From positions 55,040 through 119,039 of the forward strand of contig NW_005434607.1 of assembly GCF_000315625.1 (NCBI RefSeq): 64,000 nt of DNA, in the 5' to 3' direction. Of the stretch, positions 57,001 through 63,446 are shown piece after piece. The translations under genes and the position numbers were made by a program. This DNA is from Guillardia theta CCMP2712. Lineage: Eukaryota; Cryptophyceae; Pyrenomonadales; Geminigeraceae. The notes beneath the pieces are model-generated. The model did no database searches and was not told the origin of the DNA. It saw nothing but the letters and a program-made list of their open reading frames with translations. Numbering within the stretch: position 1 is the stretch's first letter; every line of letters begins with the position of its first letter.

Positions 57001-58523
57001 TGATGAGAAGGATAGAAAACGTATTTGGTCTTCGCTCCAATCTAGCCCGTTGCTGCTTACTTGTATTAAGTAATTTCCGACGGCAAGGTTGGGTGAAATA
57101 CATATCACGAGAGTTGATGAAATGGTTGATGAGATGGTTGATGAGGTTGAGAGATTAACACTTGAAAGAACATCTGAGTATTTACAAAAAGCATGTTGGC
57201 CGAACGAGTCCCCAACCACGGTGACGAACGTTTCAGAGTTCTCCATTCCTAACGACGGGGTAATTGACCTGATGAAGGGCTTTTGAATGTACTGGAACGC
57301 AAATCCAGTATCGAAGAAGTCATTGTTATTGACAGAAAGTTCTACTGTACAAATGAATAATCCGAAAAAAATTGGTGAAAAGCAATTCAATTTCGTTGAT
57401 GAAATCAAGGCCGCCGTTACATTTTGACTCCTGCAAAATCTGCACCAACAACCTTCTGAACAGTCTAAAAAGTTGTTTCCAGCAACATCCAACATCGTGC
57501 CTCCTGCAAGTTCACCCTTGGAAGGGCTCAATCGGGATACATACCATGCTTCAACCACGGTAAGGGTTGCACCGAAGACAAAAAAGTCAACTCCATTCGT
57601 ACTGATTCCGACTGAAATAAGATTCCTTCTTAGACGCGGAGCATGACAGGCCACCAATGAAGATGATATGTACACGGCCGTTACAATTTTTGAATCGATT
57701 CGGCAAACCAAAGATTGACTATCAACGAATCCGAAGCCATAAAACTGAATCCGTGCATTACTGCCTCTTGCTAACAACCTTGGTCTTACATCACGGATTT
57801 GAAGTTGTGCTGTTCGAAAAGAGTCAGAATACAAGCCAAAAATGAAACGACACTGTGCATACCTGTATACACAAAATCAATCGAGCCGTAAGAAAAGTCT
57901 ACACCATTGCTGGATACACCCAGCCGTACGGTAGACTCCGGCATTGCAGGAGAGAAACACTCAATGAGCTGGCCAGATATCCAAGCAGCTGACACCACCG
58001 TTTCTCCAAATTTACAGGACAGCGAGGGGGTGTTCTCAAACCCGTTCCCAGATATACGAACAAGAGTTTCTCCGCGCTCAGGTCCATTGTTGGGGAAGAA
58101 GGTAGAGACAACATCTTGAGCTGCAAAAATGGATATTCAAAATCTTTCTGTGAGCAAGAAAAGGTTATTACCAGCATAATAGAACGCCAAAGATTCTTGA
58201 GAAAAAGAGTATCCGCCGTCTGTGGAAACCTTGAGAGCAACGCTCTTCGTGTTTGGCACATCTTGAGGAGGCGATGCACAAACTATGAGACTTGAGGAGA
58301 GAATGGCAGGCGATATAAGGTGAGATTCACCAAATTTGCAGAGAGTTAGATGATATCCATCAAGCTTTCCCAAAAGAAGATTGCTTCCCACAACAGTAAC
58401 TTCTGTTCCGCCGTGAGCTGGTCCAGCAGCAGGAAAGACCCCATCGATGTGTATATCAAGATTTGATTCGACAACACAAAGGCCAAGGAGAGAGAGGAGT
58501 AGAGAGAAATTGCAGTAAGGCAT
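1..58523 (-). CDS. Giant secreted IPT/TIG-repeat protein, C-terminus outside the window
   Basis: Three exons are visible: 58172-58523, 57863-58120 and 57809 leftwards past position 1. Start is the ATG at 58523 (MPYCNF...), followed by a hydrophobic signal peptide; the GTG 24 nt upstream is not needed. The protein is a chain of TIG modules of roughly 80-95 residues. Each shows a P-S-x-G...G-G strand, a V-x-G-x-x-F turn, a C-x-F-G motif, an S-S-x-x-x-x-C motif and a closing F-x-Y, for example around 35,400-35,650. By length there are roughly two hundred modules (not counted). TIG domains occur in plexins, MET and fibrocystin-like ectodomains, so a cell-surface or matrix role is inferred. The frame has codons whose lowest plus-strand base is 1 mod 3 down to about 44,107 and 2 mod 3 from there to position 2, with no stop in the second stretch. 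Small in-frame introns cannot be excluded. Confidence 0.9.
3..2289 (-). repeat. Duplicated TIG block R1, copy 1 (partner 9,900-12,186)
   Basis: 2,287 nt matching 9900-12186 at a constant offset of 9,897 (a multiple of 3) with only about five differences seen by eye (for example near 283, 1129, 1198, 2178 and 2250). Identity starts at position 3, because position 2 already differs from 9899, and stops after 2289, where the flanks diverge abruptly. It encodes several TIG modules and is GC-richer than the following sequence. Confidence 0.95.
6375..8620 (-). repeat. Duplicated TIG block R2, copy 1 (partner 11,802-14,047)
   Basis: 2,246 nt matching 11802-14047 at a constant offset of 5,427 (a multiple of 3), with about ten single-base differences seen by eye. 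The first 385 nt (6375-6759) also match 1905-2289. Flanks on both sides are AT-rich and unrelated between copies. Confidence 0.95.
9900..12186 (-). repeat. Duplicated TIG block R1, copy 2 (partner 3-2,289)
   Basis: Second copy of R1. It forms the left part of a 4.1-kb GC-rich composite (9900-14047) whose right part is the second copy of R2. The last 385 nt (11802-12186) belong to both repeats. Left boundary: the upstream AT-rich sequence ends at 9899 and the GC-rich block begins at once. Confidence 0.95.
11802..14047 (-). repeat. Duplicated TIG block R2, copy 2 (partner 6,375-8,620)
   Basis: Second copy of R2, overlapping R1 copy 2 over 11802-12186. The join between R1 and R2 here is seamless and in frame, as if two donor blocks had recombined through their shared 385-nt segment. 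After 14047 the sequence switches abruptly to AT-rich TIG modules. Confidence 0.95.
18649..18901 (-). repeat. Duplicated TIG block R3, copy 1 (partner 24,673-24,925)
   Basis: 253 nt repeated at offset 6,024 (a multiple of 3) with one difference seen (ACTCTCT versus ACCCTCT near 18675). It covers most of one TIG module, including the opening strand and the C-K-F-G region. Unlike the other repeats it sits in the AT-rich part of the exon. Confidence 0.93.
24673..24925 (-). repeat. Duplicated TIG block R3, copy 2 (partner 18,649-18,901)
   Basis: Second copy of the 253-nt block, in frame, with unrelated flanks on both sides. Near-identity confined to less than one module suggests a gene-conversion tract rather than duplication of a whole domain. 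Confidence 0.93.
35320..35748 (-). repeat. Duplicated TIG block R4, copy 1 (partner 37,711-38,139)
   Basis: 429 nt (143 codons) that look identical to 37711-38139 at offset 2,391 (a multiple of 3). It contains a full TIG module: PSSGTSDGGTTVTVVG, C-K-F-G-E, SSTQAVCTSP, then CNYQYVSG and the start of the next module. Its left end coincides with the start of a long GC-rich stretch that continues to about 43,960. Confidence 0.95.
37711..38139 (-). repeat. Duplicated TIG block R4, copy 2 (partner 35,320-35,748)
   Basis: Second copy of R4. No difference was seen in a visual comparison, so the exchange must be very recent or the assembly has copied one read stack. Flanks differ at once (TTGCACAGAGTG versus TTGCACAAAAGA at the high-coordinate end). 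Confidence 0.95.
44095..44220 (-). other. Frame-change site inside the giant TIG exon
   Basis: The upstream frame stops at 44104-44106 (TAA, minus strand). In the adjacent frame, codons from 44107 read VRFEPSSS, then ILGQILLTVVGTNF, a complete TIG opening strand that continues through many domains. Two explanations fit. One is a single missing base in the TTT run at 44108-44110, giving EQY-F-VRFEP. The other is a small intron ending at CACTCTAG (about 44131) with a weak donor such as GTGGAC (42 nt). The known introns of this gene have better donors, so an indel or assembly error is slightly preferred. Confidence 0.7.
45098..45891 (-). repeat. Duplicated TIG block R5, copy 1 (partner 51,188-51,981)
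   Basis: 794 nt repeated at offset 6,090 (a multiple of 3) with about three differences, one changing Lys to Thr (QQGKVNVS versus QQGTVNVS). It encodes about three TIG modules, beginning ISVSDWNSSTALCRFGG and ending in SATVTVYGS. It is a GC-richer island in an AT-rich part of the exon. Confidence 0.95.
51188..51981 (-). repeat. Duplicated TIG block R5, copy 2 (partner 45,098-45,891)
   Basis: Second copy of R5. Upstream and downstream protein sequence is unrelated between the copies (for example SGFQNLQDPT after one, SSFSDHLVCN after the other), so the exchange boundaries fall inside TIG modules rather than between them. Confidence 0.95.
57810..57862 (-). other. Intron 2 of the giant TIG gene (53 nt)
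   Basis: Minus-strand donor GTATGCAC and acceptor TTCGAACAG. Splicing joins DFVYT to AQLQIRDVRPRLLARG, the opening strand of the next TIG domain. An ATG inside this intron (57834) opens the downstream frame by chance and is not the gene start. Confidence 0.85.
57863..58120 (-). other. Exon 2 of the giant TIG gene: second TIG domain
   Basis: A 258-nt exon encoding one complete TIG domain: FFPNNGPERGETLVRISG, then C-K-F-G-E, then ECFSPAMP, closing with SIDFVYT. Both flanking introns are phase 1, so this exon is a symmetric one-domain cassette. The much larger exon 3 follows. Confidence 0.85.
58121..58171 (-). other. Intron 1 of the giant TIG gene (51 nt)
   Basis: Read on the minus strand it begins GTAATAACC and ends TTTTTGCAG. 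Removing it joins the end of TIG domain 1 (FYYA) to QDVVSTFFPNNGP, the opening strand of TIG domain 2, in phase 1. Without removal the frame runs into a stop after NNLFLLTERF. Confidence 0.85.
58172..58523 (-). other. Exon 1 of the giant TIG gene: signal peptide and first TIG domain
   Basis: The exon encodes 117 codons plus one base. Residues 1 to about 20 are a short polar start followed by a leucine-rich core (SLLLSLLGLCVV), a typical signal peptide. Cleavage is expected near residues 17-21. From about residue 25 the first TIG domain begins with VFPAAGPAHGGTEVTVVGS, then C-K-F-G-E and SSSLIVCASPP, and ends at FYYA. The exon ends in phase 1 at a GTAATA donor. Confidence 0.88.
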
Positions 58524-58710
58524 ATCAACTATCAACCTTCCTTGCACTGCATGTCAACACGAATTCACGACAGCATGAACGAAACGAACATGCGATCTGA
58601 AACGGACGTCAAAATCTTTGAAAAGCAAGCATGATTCTCCATGCCGGGCCCGGGGGCCGGTCTCGGATCGGACCGGGAGGCCCGGGCCGCTCAGTTCAAC
58701 TGGCCAGTTG

Positions 58711-58729
58711 ACCGGTGACCGTCACCGGT
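58711..58729. repeat. Perfect palindrome with 9-nt arms
   Basis: ACCGGTGAC, one central base, then GTCACCGGT. A dyad like this suits a dimeric DNA-binding protein, but no factor can be named from sequence alone. Confidence 0.8.
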
Positions 58730-58733
58730 CCTA

Positions 58734-59097
58734 ACTCAAAGTTAAGTTGGAGATCTTTACTCAAAGTTAAGTTCACACAGGCTGTCGCACACCGGGCCAA
58801 ACGGCGAGAAGAGAAAAGACAGCGAGAACCAAACCTAATCCTGCCGACTGCTGTCCCCCAAACTTAACGGATACCTTCACTTAACTGCGCGCAGGACAAG
58901 TCCCCCTGTAGATCAGTACGAGGACAATACCGACTTATCCTTTACTCAAAGTTAAGTTAAAAAGATCATGATCAGTACGGTACGCTGAGGCGTTCGTGAC
59001 TCCAGCCTGAGTAACCCTCTTACTGCTTCTTGGACTTGGAGGCCCTCGTACCGTCCTGCGAGAGTCTGGCAGGCCGGGGTTTACTCAAAGTTAAGTT
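58734..59097 (+). repeat. Four dispersed copies of ACTCAAAGTTAAGTT
   Basis: Exact copies start at 58734, 58759, 58944 and 59083 on the plus strand; the last three are preceded by TTT or TT. Related inverted fragments (AAACTTAAC near 58860 and CTTAACT near 58880) lie between them. Spacing is irregular, so this looks like a set of binding sites or a dispersed short element rather than a tandem array. The function is unknown. Confidence 0.85.
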
Positions 59098-59107
59098 TGC
59101 CGGGCAT

Positions 59108-59131
59108 GGCGGCCGCGCCGGCGGCCGCGCC
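59108..59131. repeat. Tandem pair of the 12-mer GGCGGCCGCGCC in a GC-rich block
   Basis: Two head-to-tail copies at 59108-59119 and 59120-59131, inside a block of nearly pure G and C running to about 59165. It stands out sharply against the AT-rich coding sequence on either side. Confidence 0.85.
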
Positions 59132-59312
59132 GCCGTCCGATGGGGCCCGGCGCCGCCGGGCCGGCACTGCGGCAGAATCCGACTTGTCACTTCTGAGAGA
59201 AAAAAACTTCAATCGTGAATGAAAGGCGATAGGTGGTGAGGTTGGACAGCAGTCGAAAGGAAGGAGGGAGAAGGGCAGACTGAAAAAGAAAGCAAGAAAG
59301 ACAGGAAGCAGA

Positions 59313-59320
59313 TATTTAAG
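59313..59320 (+). promoter_or_regulatory. TATA-like box of the small plus-strand gene
   Basis: TATTTAAG lies 38 nt before the ATG at 59351. With the usual distance of about 30 nt the transcript would start only a few bases before the start codon. Confidence 0.45.
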
Positions 59321-59350
59321 GGGATCCCCGACTTGCAGGAAGGCGAAGAG

Positions 59351-60178
59351 ATGGAACGAAGAATTTTCGGGAAAGCAGCAACTGCTGTCAATAACAACAC
59401 AGATCTCAACGGTGGAAAAAAGAAGAAATTGAGCTTTGTTTCATCAACAAGAAAGTATAGTCTTTCTTCTCCCAAGTCAAAAGAGAGTGCAAATCAAAAG
59501 AGAGAATCTCTTGAAAGATTCCAGGAGCTCATCGAAACATGGTTAAACCAAAACTTTGCCGAGCTGCGATGGAGTAATCATCTTACAGGAAGCCTGCACC
59601 ACTACCCTTGGAAGACGAGACATCGAGAACCAGCAACTCTAAAGAAAAGCATACTTCATCCGACGATCTTGAAGCCAAAACAGCAACAATTGCAGGTCGA
59701 ACCATGCCTGTACATTTTTTTCCTTCATTCTTATCGGCCATGTAGACTTGGATCCGGATGTTGATTCCGACCTCCAACTACAGATTCGAGCGATGGAGTT
59801 GCGGTAATTCTTGTCACTGAAGAGGAGACTTTGTGACCAGCCACCTGGGCGGGTGCTTCGTTGCTTTTTCTCAGCCTCGAGAGTAAAATGCGTGCAATGA
59901 TGGTAGAAGCTGTGAAGGATATAGGGAATGCTTTGCTTCGTGAACTGTCCATCCGAGACAGAGAAACAAGGGAGAGAATCTCAGAAGAATTGAAACACGT
60001 GGTTGAGGAACAAGGTCAAGAAATGAAAGGTCCTGTCACGTGGTTTTTATTTTATCTTACACCTGTTGTCTCAGTGAAGCTGGATTCTATGATCAAGGAA
60101 TGTATCAAAGATTCAATAAGCTCAGCTGTAGGACACCATGGTGTGCCCACCAAGATCTCTATCCAAGGAAAGTTGTGA
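59351..60178 (+). CDS. Uncharacterised 204-residue protein, five exons
   Basis: Proposed exons: 59351-59541, 59589-59695, 59746-59803, 59875-60029 and 60075-60178 (stop TGA). Introns of 47, 50, 71 and 45 nt all have GT...AG ends, and exon lengths sum to 615 nt, exactly 205 codons. The N-terminal part is basic and Ser/Lys-rich (GGKKKKLSF). The middle is acidic and Ser/Thr-rich (DETSRTSNSKEKHTSSDD, then DLDPDVDSD). The C-terminal half from about residue 120 is rich in charged residues and Leu, Ile and Val with helix or coiled-coil character (IRDRETRERISEELKHVVEE). I do not recognise a family. The consistent splice phases and the TATA-like box support a real gene, but the model is inferred by eye. 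Confidence 0.6.
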
Positions 60179-60337
60179 CAACTCTTCGCACAACATTCCA
60201 CCTTTGTCCCGTGAACTCTGCCCTCGGTCAGATCAAAATCTGCTCGTTTCGTATTTCACATGGTGCATTTGCTGTCTCCATAACGCTGCATTAGCCCGCC
60301 CATGAAAAAAATAAAAAATTGATCGAAATGAGTTTGA
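60179..60337. other. Short convergent intergenic region
   Basis: 159 nt between the stop of the plus-strand gene and the proposed stop of NAA15. An AATAAA at 60310-60315 (plus) could serve polyadenylation of the plus-strand gene. A minus-strand AATAAA at 60046-60051 lies 287 nt past the NAA15 stop. The two 3' untranslated regions probably overlap. Confidence 0.5.
60310..60315 (+). terminator. Possible polyadenylation signal AATAAA
   Basis: AATAAA in an A-rich run, 132 nt after the stop of the plus-strand gene. It is the only canonical plus-strand hexamer I noticed nearby. Protists often use weaker or different signals, so this is tentative. Confidence 0.3.
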
Positions 60338-63300
60338 TCAGACAATGACTATGTGGAAAGCGCTTGAGGCTGCACTATGAAACAATTTGCTTTTTCTGGA
60401 AAACAGTGGCCAGTGGAAACTTATCCCTATGAAAGTTCTGAGATCGAACCATTCCAAAGGGAATAAGCATACCTCGCTCGTGCAGCAAAAGCTTCACATT
60501 TGTCGTCAGGAACTCCAGCTTCCTGATATCAATGACTCAACCACTTGTCAAATGCTACTTGACCAGATACCTTCATGTTGTTGTAAACATCACTGCACTC
60601 CTTCAAAGATACACTGCCAAGCTCTACTCCCTAGAACAACCCATTAATCAACATTGCAAATCCAATCTGGAGAACTAACCAGAACAATCTCAGCCGCTCG
60701 ATTTGCTTGCGACTGGTCCAGCTCAATTAGAGAACCTGCAGCTTTTGAACAACCATTATCACAACTGCATAGTATTCAAGATATACAGACAGCTACCTGC
60801 CATGGCGTGGGATATAGACACCTTCCCAAAGTGCTTCAAGTACTCATCATTGTACTGTTGCGCCGACTGATTCAAACCGGGTACACCCCACTGCTCTGAA
60901 TTGCTTAATTCACTGTCAAGTACCTGATAAATACAAAATGAGATCAGCAAATTGCTTTTCCTGGCATCAAAGACTGTGAATACCTGGCCGACTAAAGCAT
61001 GCAATTCACTTCTCTTCTGTTTCAAGTGCATGAGGAATCGAACAATTCTGTTGTTCACAAAAATCATTCATAAAGTAACTGCAAAGAAGTATGTATAACC
61101 CTCTGTGCAATCCCGGATGCCCCTCGGTGCGATCTTTGCAGCTCTCTTCAAAGCTTGCAAAACTTTGAGGAGTCTTGTCTTCCTCATATACACTTCCATA
61201 CTAAGCAGGTGCGTCTCAATCAGATTTCCAGCATGCTCCTGGAGAATTGAGACATATCTGCTCGCCTCATCCAACGGCTTCTCAACTTTCGCAAGTTGTT
61301 CGCCATCAGGATCAGGATCGTCCTGTTTGATTGTCTTTCCTTTACCCTTAGGATCATTCTTTTTCCCTTTGTCCTTGTTTTTATCATCTGCAGATTCCTC
61401 CTCGGCTCTGGCCTGCGCTTTTCTTCTTTTGCGGAGGATTTTCTTCACCTCGGCGTCAGAAAGGCCCTTGAGCTCTGGGTCTTCCTCCCCTTCCTGAGCT
61501 GATGCAGGATTGTCATGAAGAGCTATGTAACATTGTACAATAGAAAATGCTGCTCTGACAAAGAACTTGTGTTTGTAGATTGTATCCTCGCAGCGAAGTA
61601 ACATCATGTAGGCTCGCAGGGTCATTTTGCGTAAGCAATACGTATGAAAATCAAATTGGTCTTCAATTATGTCAGTGAAATGCTTATTTACAGCAGTAAG
61701 TTTCTTCAATGCTTTGCCATACAGTCGAGAGCGAAGACAACTTCGGCCAAACTCGATCTCATACCACATACACTGCATATCAAACAAATTGTTTGGATTG
61801 TCCCCATCTTTCGAAAATAATGTCACTGTGCCTTCAGCTGGTTGCCTCCTGTCTGCCCGCAGCATGTACTTCACACTCATCGTGTTCAAAAATCTATCAG
61901 CTAGGTCCATTTTTCGCGCTATTTCGCACTCATCAGAAGCCTTTTGAAAATCACCAGCATGCTTGTAAATACGAGCTTTGGTAAGATGCAAGTCGATAAC
62001 TGTTGGTGTGTAGTCCAACGCTTCATCAATAAGCTGAAGTGCTCTTGGACTGTCTCCTTTTCTGTCGAAATGGTTCGCAAGGTATTCAAGCACCCACAGC
62101 ACAGTAACAGGCGGGTCAACATCATCTTCGCCGACAAGTTTCTGCTCAGATCGTAATCTTTCAAGATTCTTAACCATAACTTCTTCCATTATCTGAACCT
62201 TGTCTGGTTTTGAATACAGCGGTTTCACATCAGAGAAAAGAGAGGGAACTCCTTTTCTCAAAAAGGGCTTCACATAACTAGAAAACGACTCCTTGAATCG
62301 ATCGCCTGTTAGGAAATCCAACGGGATTCGCTTGATCGCGTTTGATTTTGGGTGCATCTGACTCAATTCTCTGTAAATCGAAACAAGCTCGTCCTGCTTC
62401 ACACCCCCAGCTACAACATCATCTGTATAACCTCGTGCTTCCAACAGTCCCTTATGGTACTGATAGTTGTCGGAGTTGATACTCAAGAGCTCCCTGTACA
62501 TCGCTTCAGCATCTTCTAACCGGCCAAGTTTGAGCAAAAGCTCTGCTCGCTTCTCTCGAAAGGACTGTTTGTCAACAATGAGAGGTTCTGACTTTTCCAG
62601 ATGAGCCAAAGTTTTTTCCAATTCACCTTTTTCCTCAAGAACTTGAGCTTTGTAAAGCAACATCTCACTATGTTCATAATCAGCGTTGCTGGTATCTTCT
62701 AGAGTTCCTTCATACGATTCCAAGACCTTCAAGGCCATATCTAGGTCTCCAGCTGCATGATGGGAGACTGCAAACCCAACCCAGTTGTTCCGGTTTTTTG
62801 GATTTATGGCCAGTAGCTGCCTGCGTGTTTCTATAAATCCCGTAAGTTCACGGGTCTGAATCTGCAAGAGGCACAAATCTCTCAATATCTGGCCATTATC
62901 TTTGTCCCGTCGAAGAGCCTGTTTGTAGCATTTGATCGCCTCCTTGTAATCGCGATCAGACCTGTGATGGAATCAGTGCTCTGAGGCGCTAACTTGCAGA
63001 ACAGACCGGTAGAGAAGACCATACACATGCCAACAAACATGGCTCAACATGTTCTTCTTCAGAGCAAGTCGCACAAAGTCATAAGCTTCTTGCTTTCTGT
63101 CCATGCAATTGAGAGTCAACCCCTTCATGGCCAGAGTTTCACCTTGAAAAAAAAGTAAAGGCGAAAGGAATGTGATGAGCAAACACATACCATGTTCTGG
63201 ATACTTCTTGAGAATGGAGTCAGCTGCTTTCAAACCCTTTTTATATTGCTTTGTCTCGTAAAATTTCTGCCAGAAATGCATTAGATGACAGCAGTGTCTC

Positions 63301-63380
63301 CAACTAACCAGACGCACCACTATGGTTTTGAAAACAGCTGCTTCCTTTTGAGGCAACAACTGTGTGTTCGAAGACGACAT
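60338..63380 (-). CDS. NAA15: NatA N-terminal acetyltransferase auxiliary subunit NAA15
   Basis: TPR-repeat scaffold that anchors the catalytic subunit NAA10 at the ribosome for co-translational N-terminal acetylation. Exons: 63318-63380, 63191-63266, 63007-63142, 61100-62961, 60984-61047, 60797-60923, 60680-60735, 60571-60630, 60473-60522 and 60338-60395, with nine GT-AG introns of 45-77 nt. Family hallmarks include [33 protein letters not shown], the [11 protein letters not shown]...KGVPSLF block and [11 protein letters not shown] after a Lys/Glu-rich segment. Exons sum to 2,552 nt; one added base gives 851 codons, about 850 residues, against about 866 in human. The missing base falls in a G run near 61,120. 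The start is the ATG at 63380 ([13 protein letters not shown]). The last three exons are the least certain. Confidence 0.93.
61118..61126 (-). other. NAA15: Apparent 1-nt frame break in NAA15
   Basis: Upstream coding reads [11 protein letters not shown] in one frame. The family-like continuation HPGLHRG, which splices to [10 protein letters not shown], is in another. The two frames meet at GGGG (plus CCCC at 61120-61123), and one more G would join them without a gap. No plausible intron fits. A sequencing or assembly deletion in a homopolymer is the simplest reading; a genuine frameshift allele is the alternative. Confidence 0.75.
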
Positions 63381-63440
63381 GGTCTGCACGTCGAGCCAAG
63401 GAAAGCTTCTTTCTACTGGTCAGCAAAAGCAGTCAATGAC

Positions 63441-63446
63441 TTTATA
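63441..63446 (-). promoter_or_regulatory. NAA15: TATA box of NAA15
   Basis: TATAAA on the minus strand, within GTTATAAAGTC, 61 nt upstream of the ATG at 63380. This would give a leader of about 30 nt. Confidence 0.55.

Larger units (their letters stand above)
44108..57809 (-). other. Giant exon 3, first part (frame 1 mod 3), about 4,570 residues
   Basis: Uninterrupted TIG modules from AQLQIRDVRP at 57809 down to the stop at 44104. Modules recur as P-S-x-G-P-x-x-G-G, V-x-G-x-x-F, C-x-F-G, S-S-x-x-x-C-x-x-P and F-x-Y, for example IRSITPSLGMENSETFVTVVG near the N-terminal end. Base composition is AT-rich except for the duplicated block at 45,098-45,891 and 51,188-51,981. The frame closes with LAIVPEQYL-stop at 44104, but the next TIG strand follows directly in another frame, so this is not taken as the true end of the protein. 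Confidence 0.9.
58524..59350. promoter_or_regulatory. Divergent intergenic region between the giant TIG gene and the small plus-strand gene
   Basis: 827 nt without a convincing ORF. It contains four direct copies of a 15-nt motif, a perfect 9-nt-arm palindrome at 58711-58729, very GC-rich runs at 58644-58690 and 59100-59165, and a purine-rich plus strand from about 59220 to 59310. It must hold the promoter of the giant gene (start 58523, minus) and of the gene at 59351 (plus). No clear TATA box is seen next to 58523. Confidence 0.7.

Noticed and set aside
44104-57834. A 4,576-residue ORF taken as a complete gene starting at 57,834
   Set aside because: Its ATG lies in intron 2, two upstream exons with a signal peptide join it in frame, and the TIG series continues past its stop in the next frame.
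59571-59588. A 15-nt intron GTAATCATCTTACAG in the small gene
   Set aside because: Too short to splice; the 47-nt intron at 59542-59588 with the same acceptor restores the frame.
61919-62164. Short ORFs antisense to or in other frames of NAA15
   Set aside because: They overlap strongly conserved NAA15 coding sequence in the correct frame.
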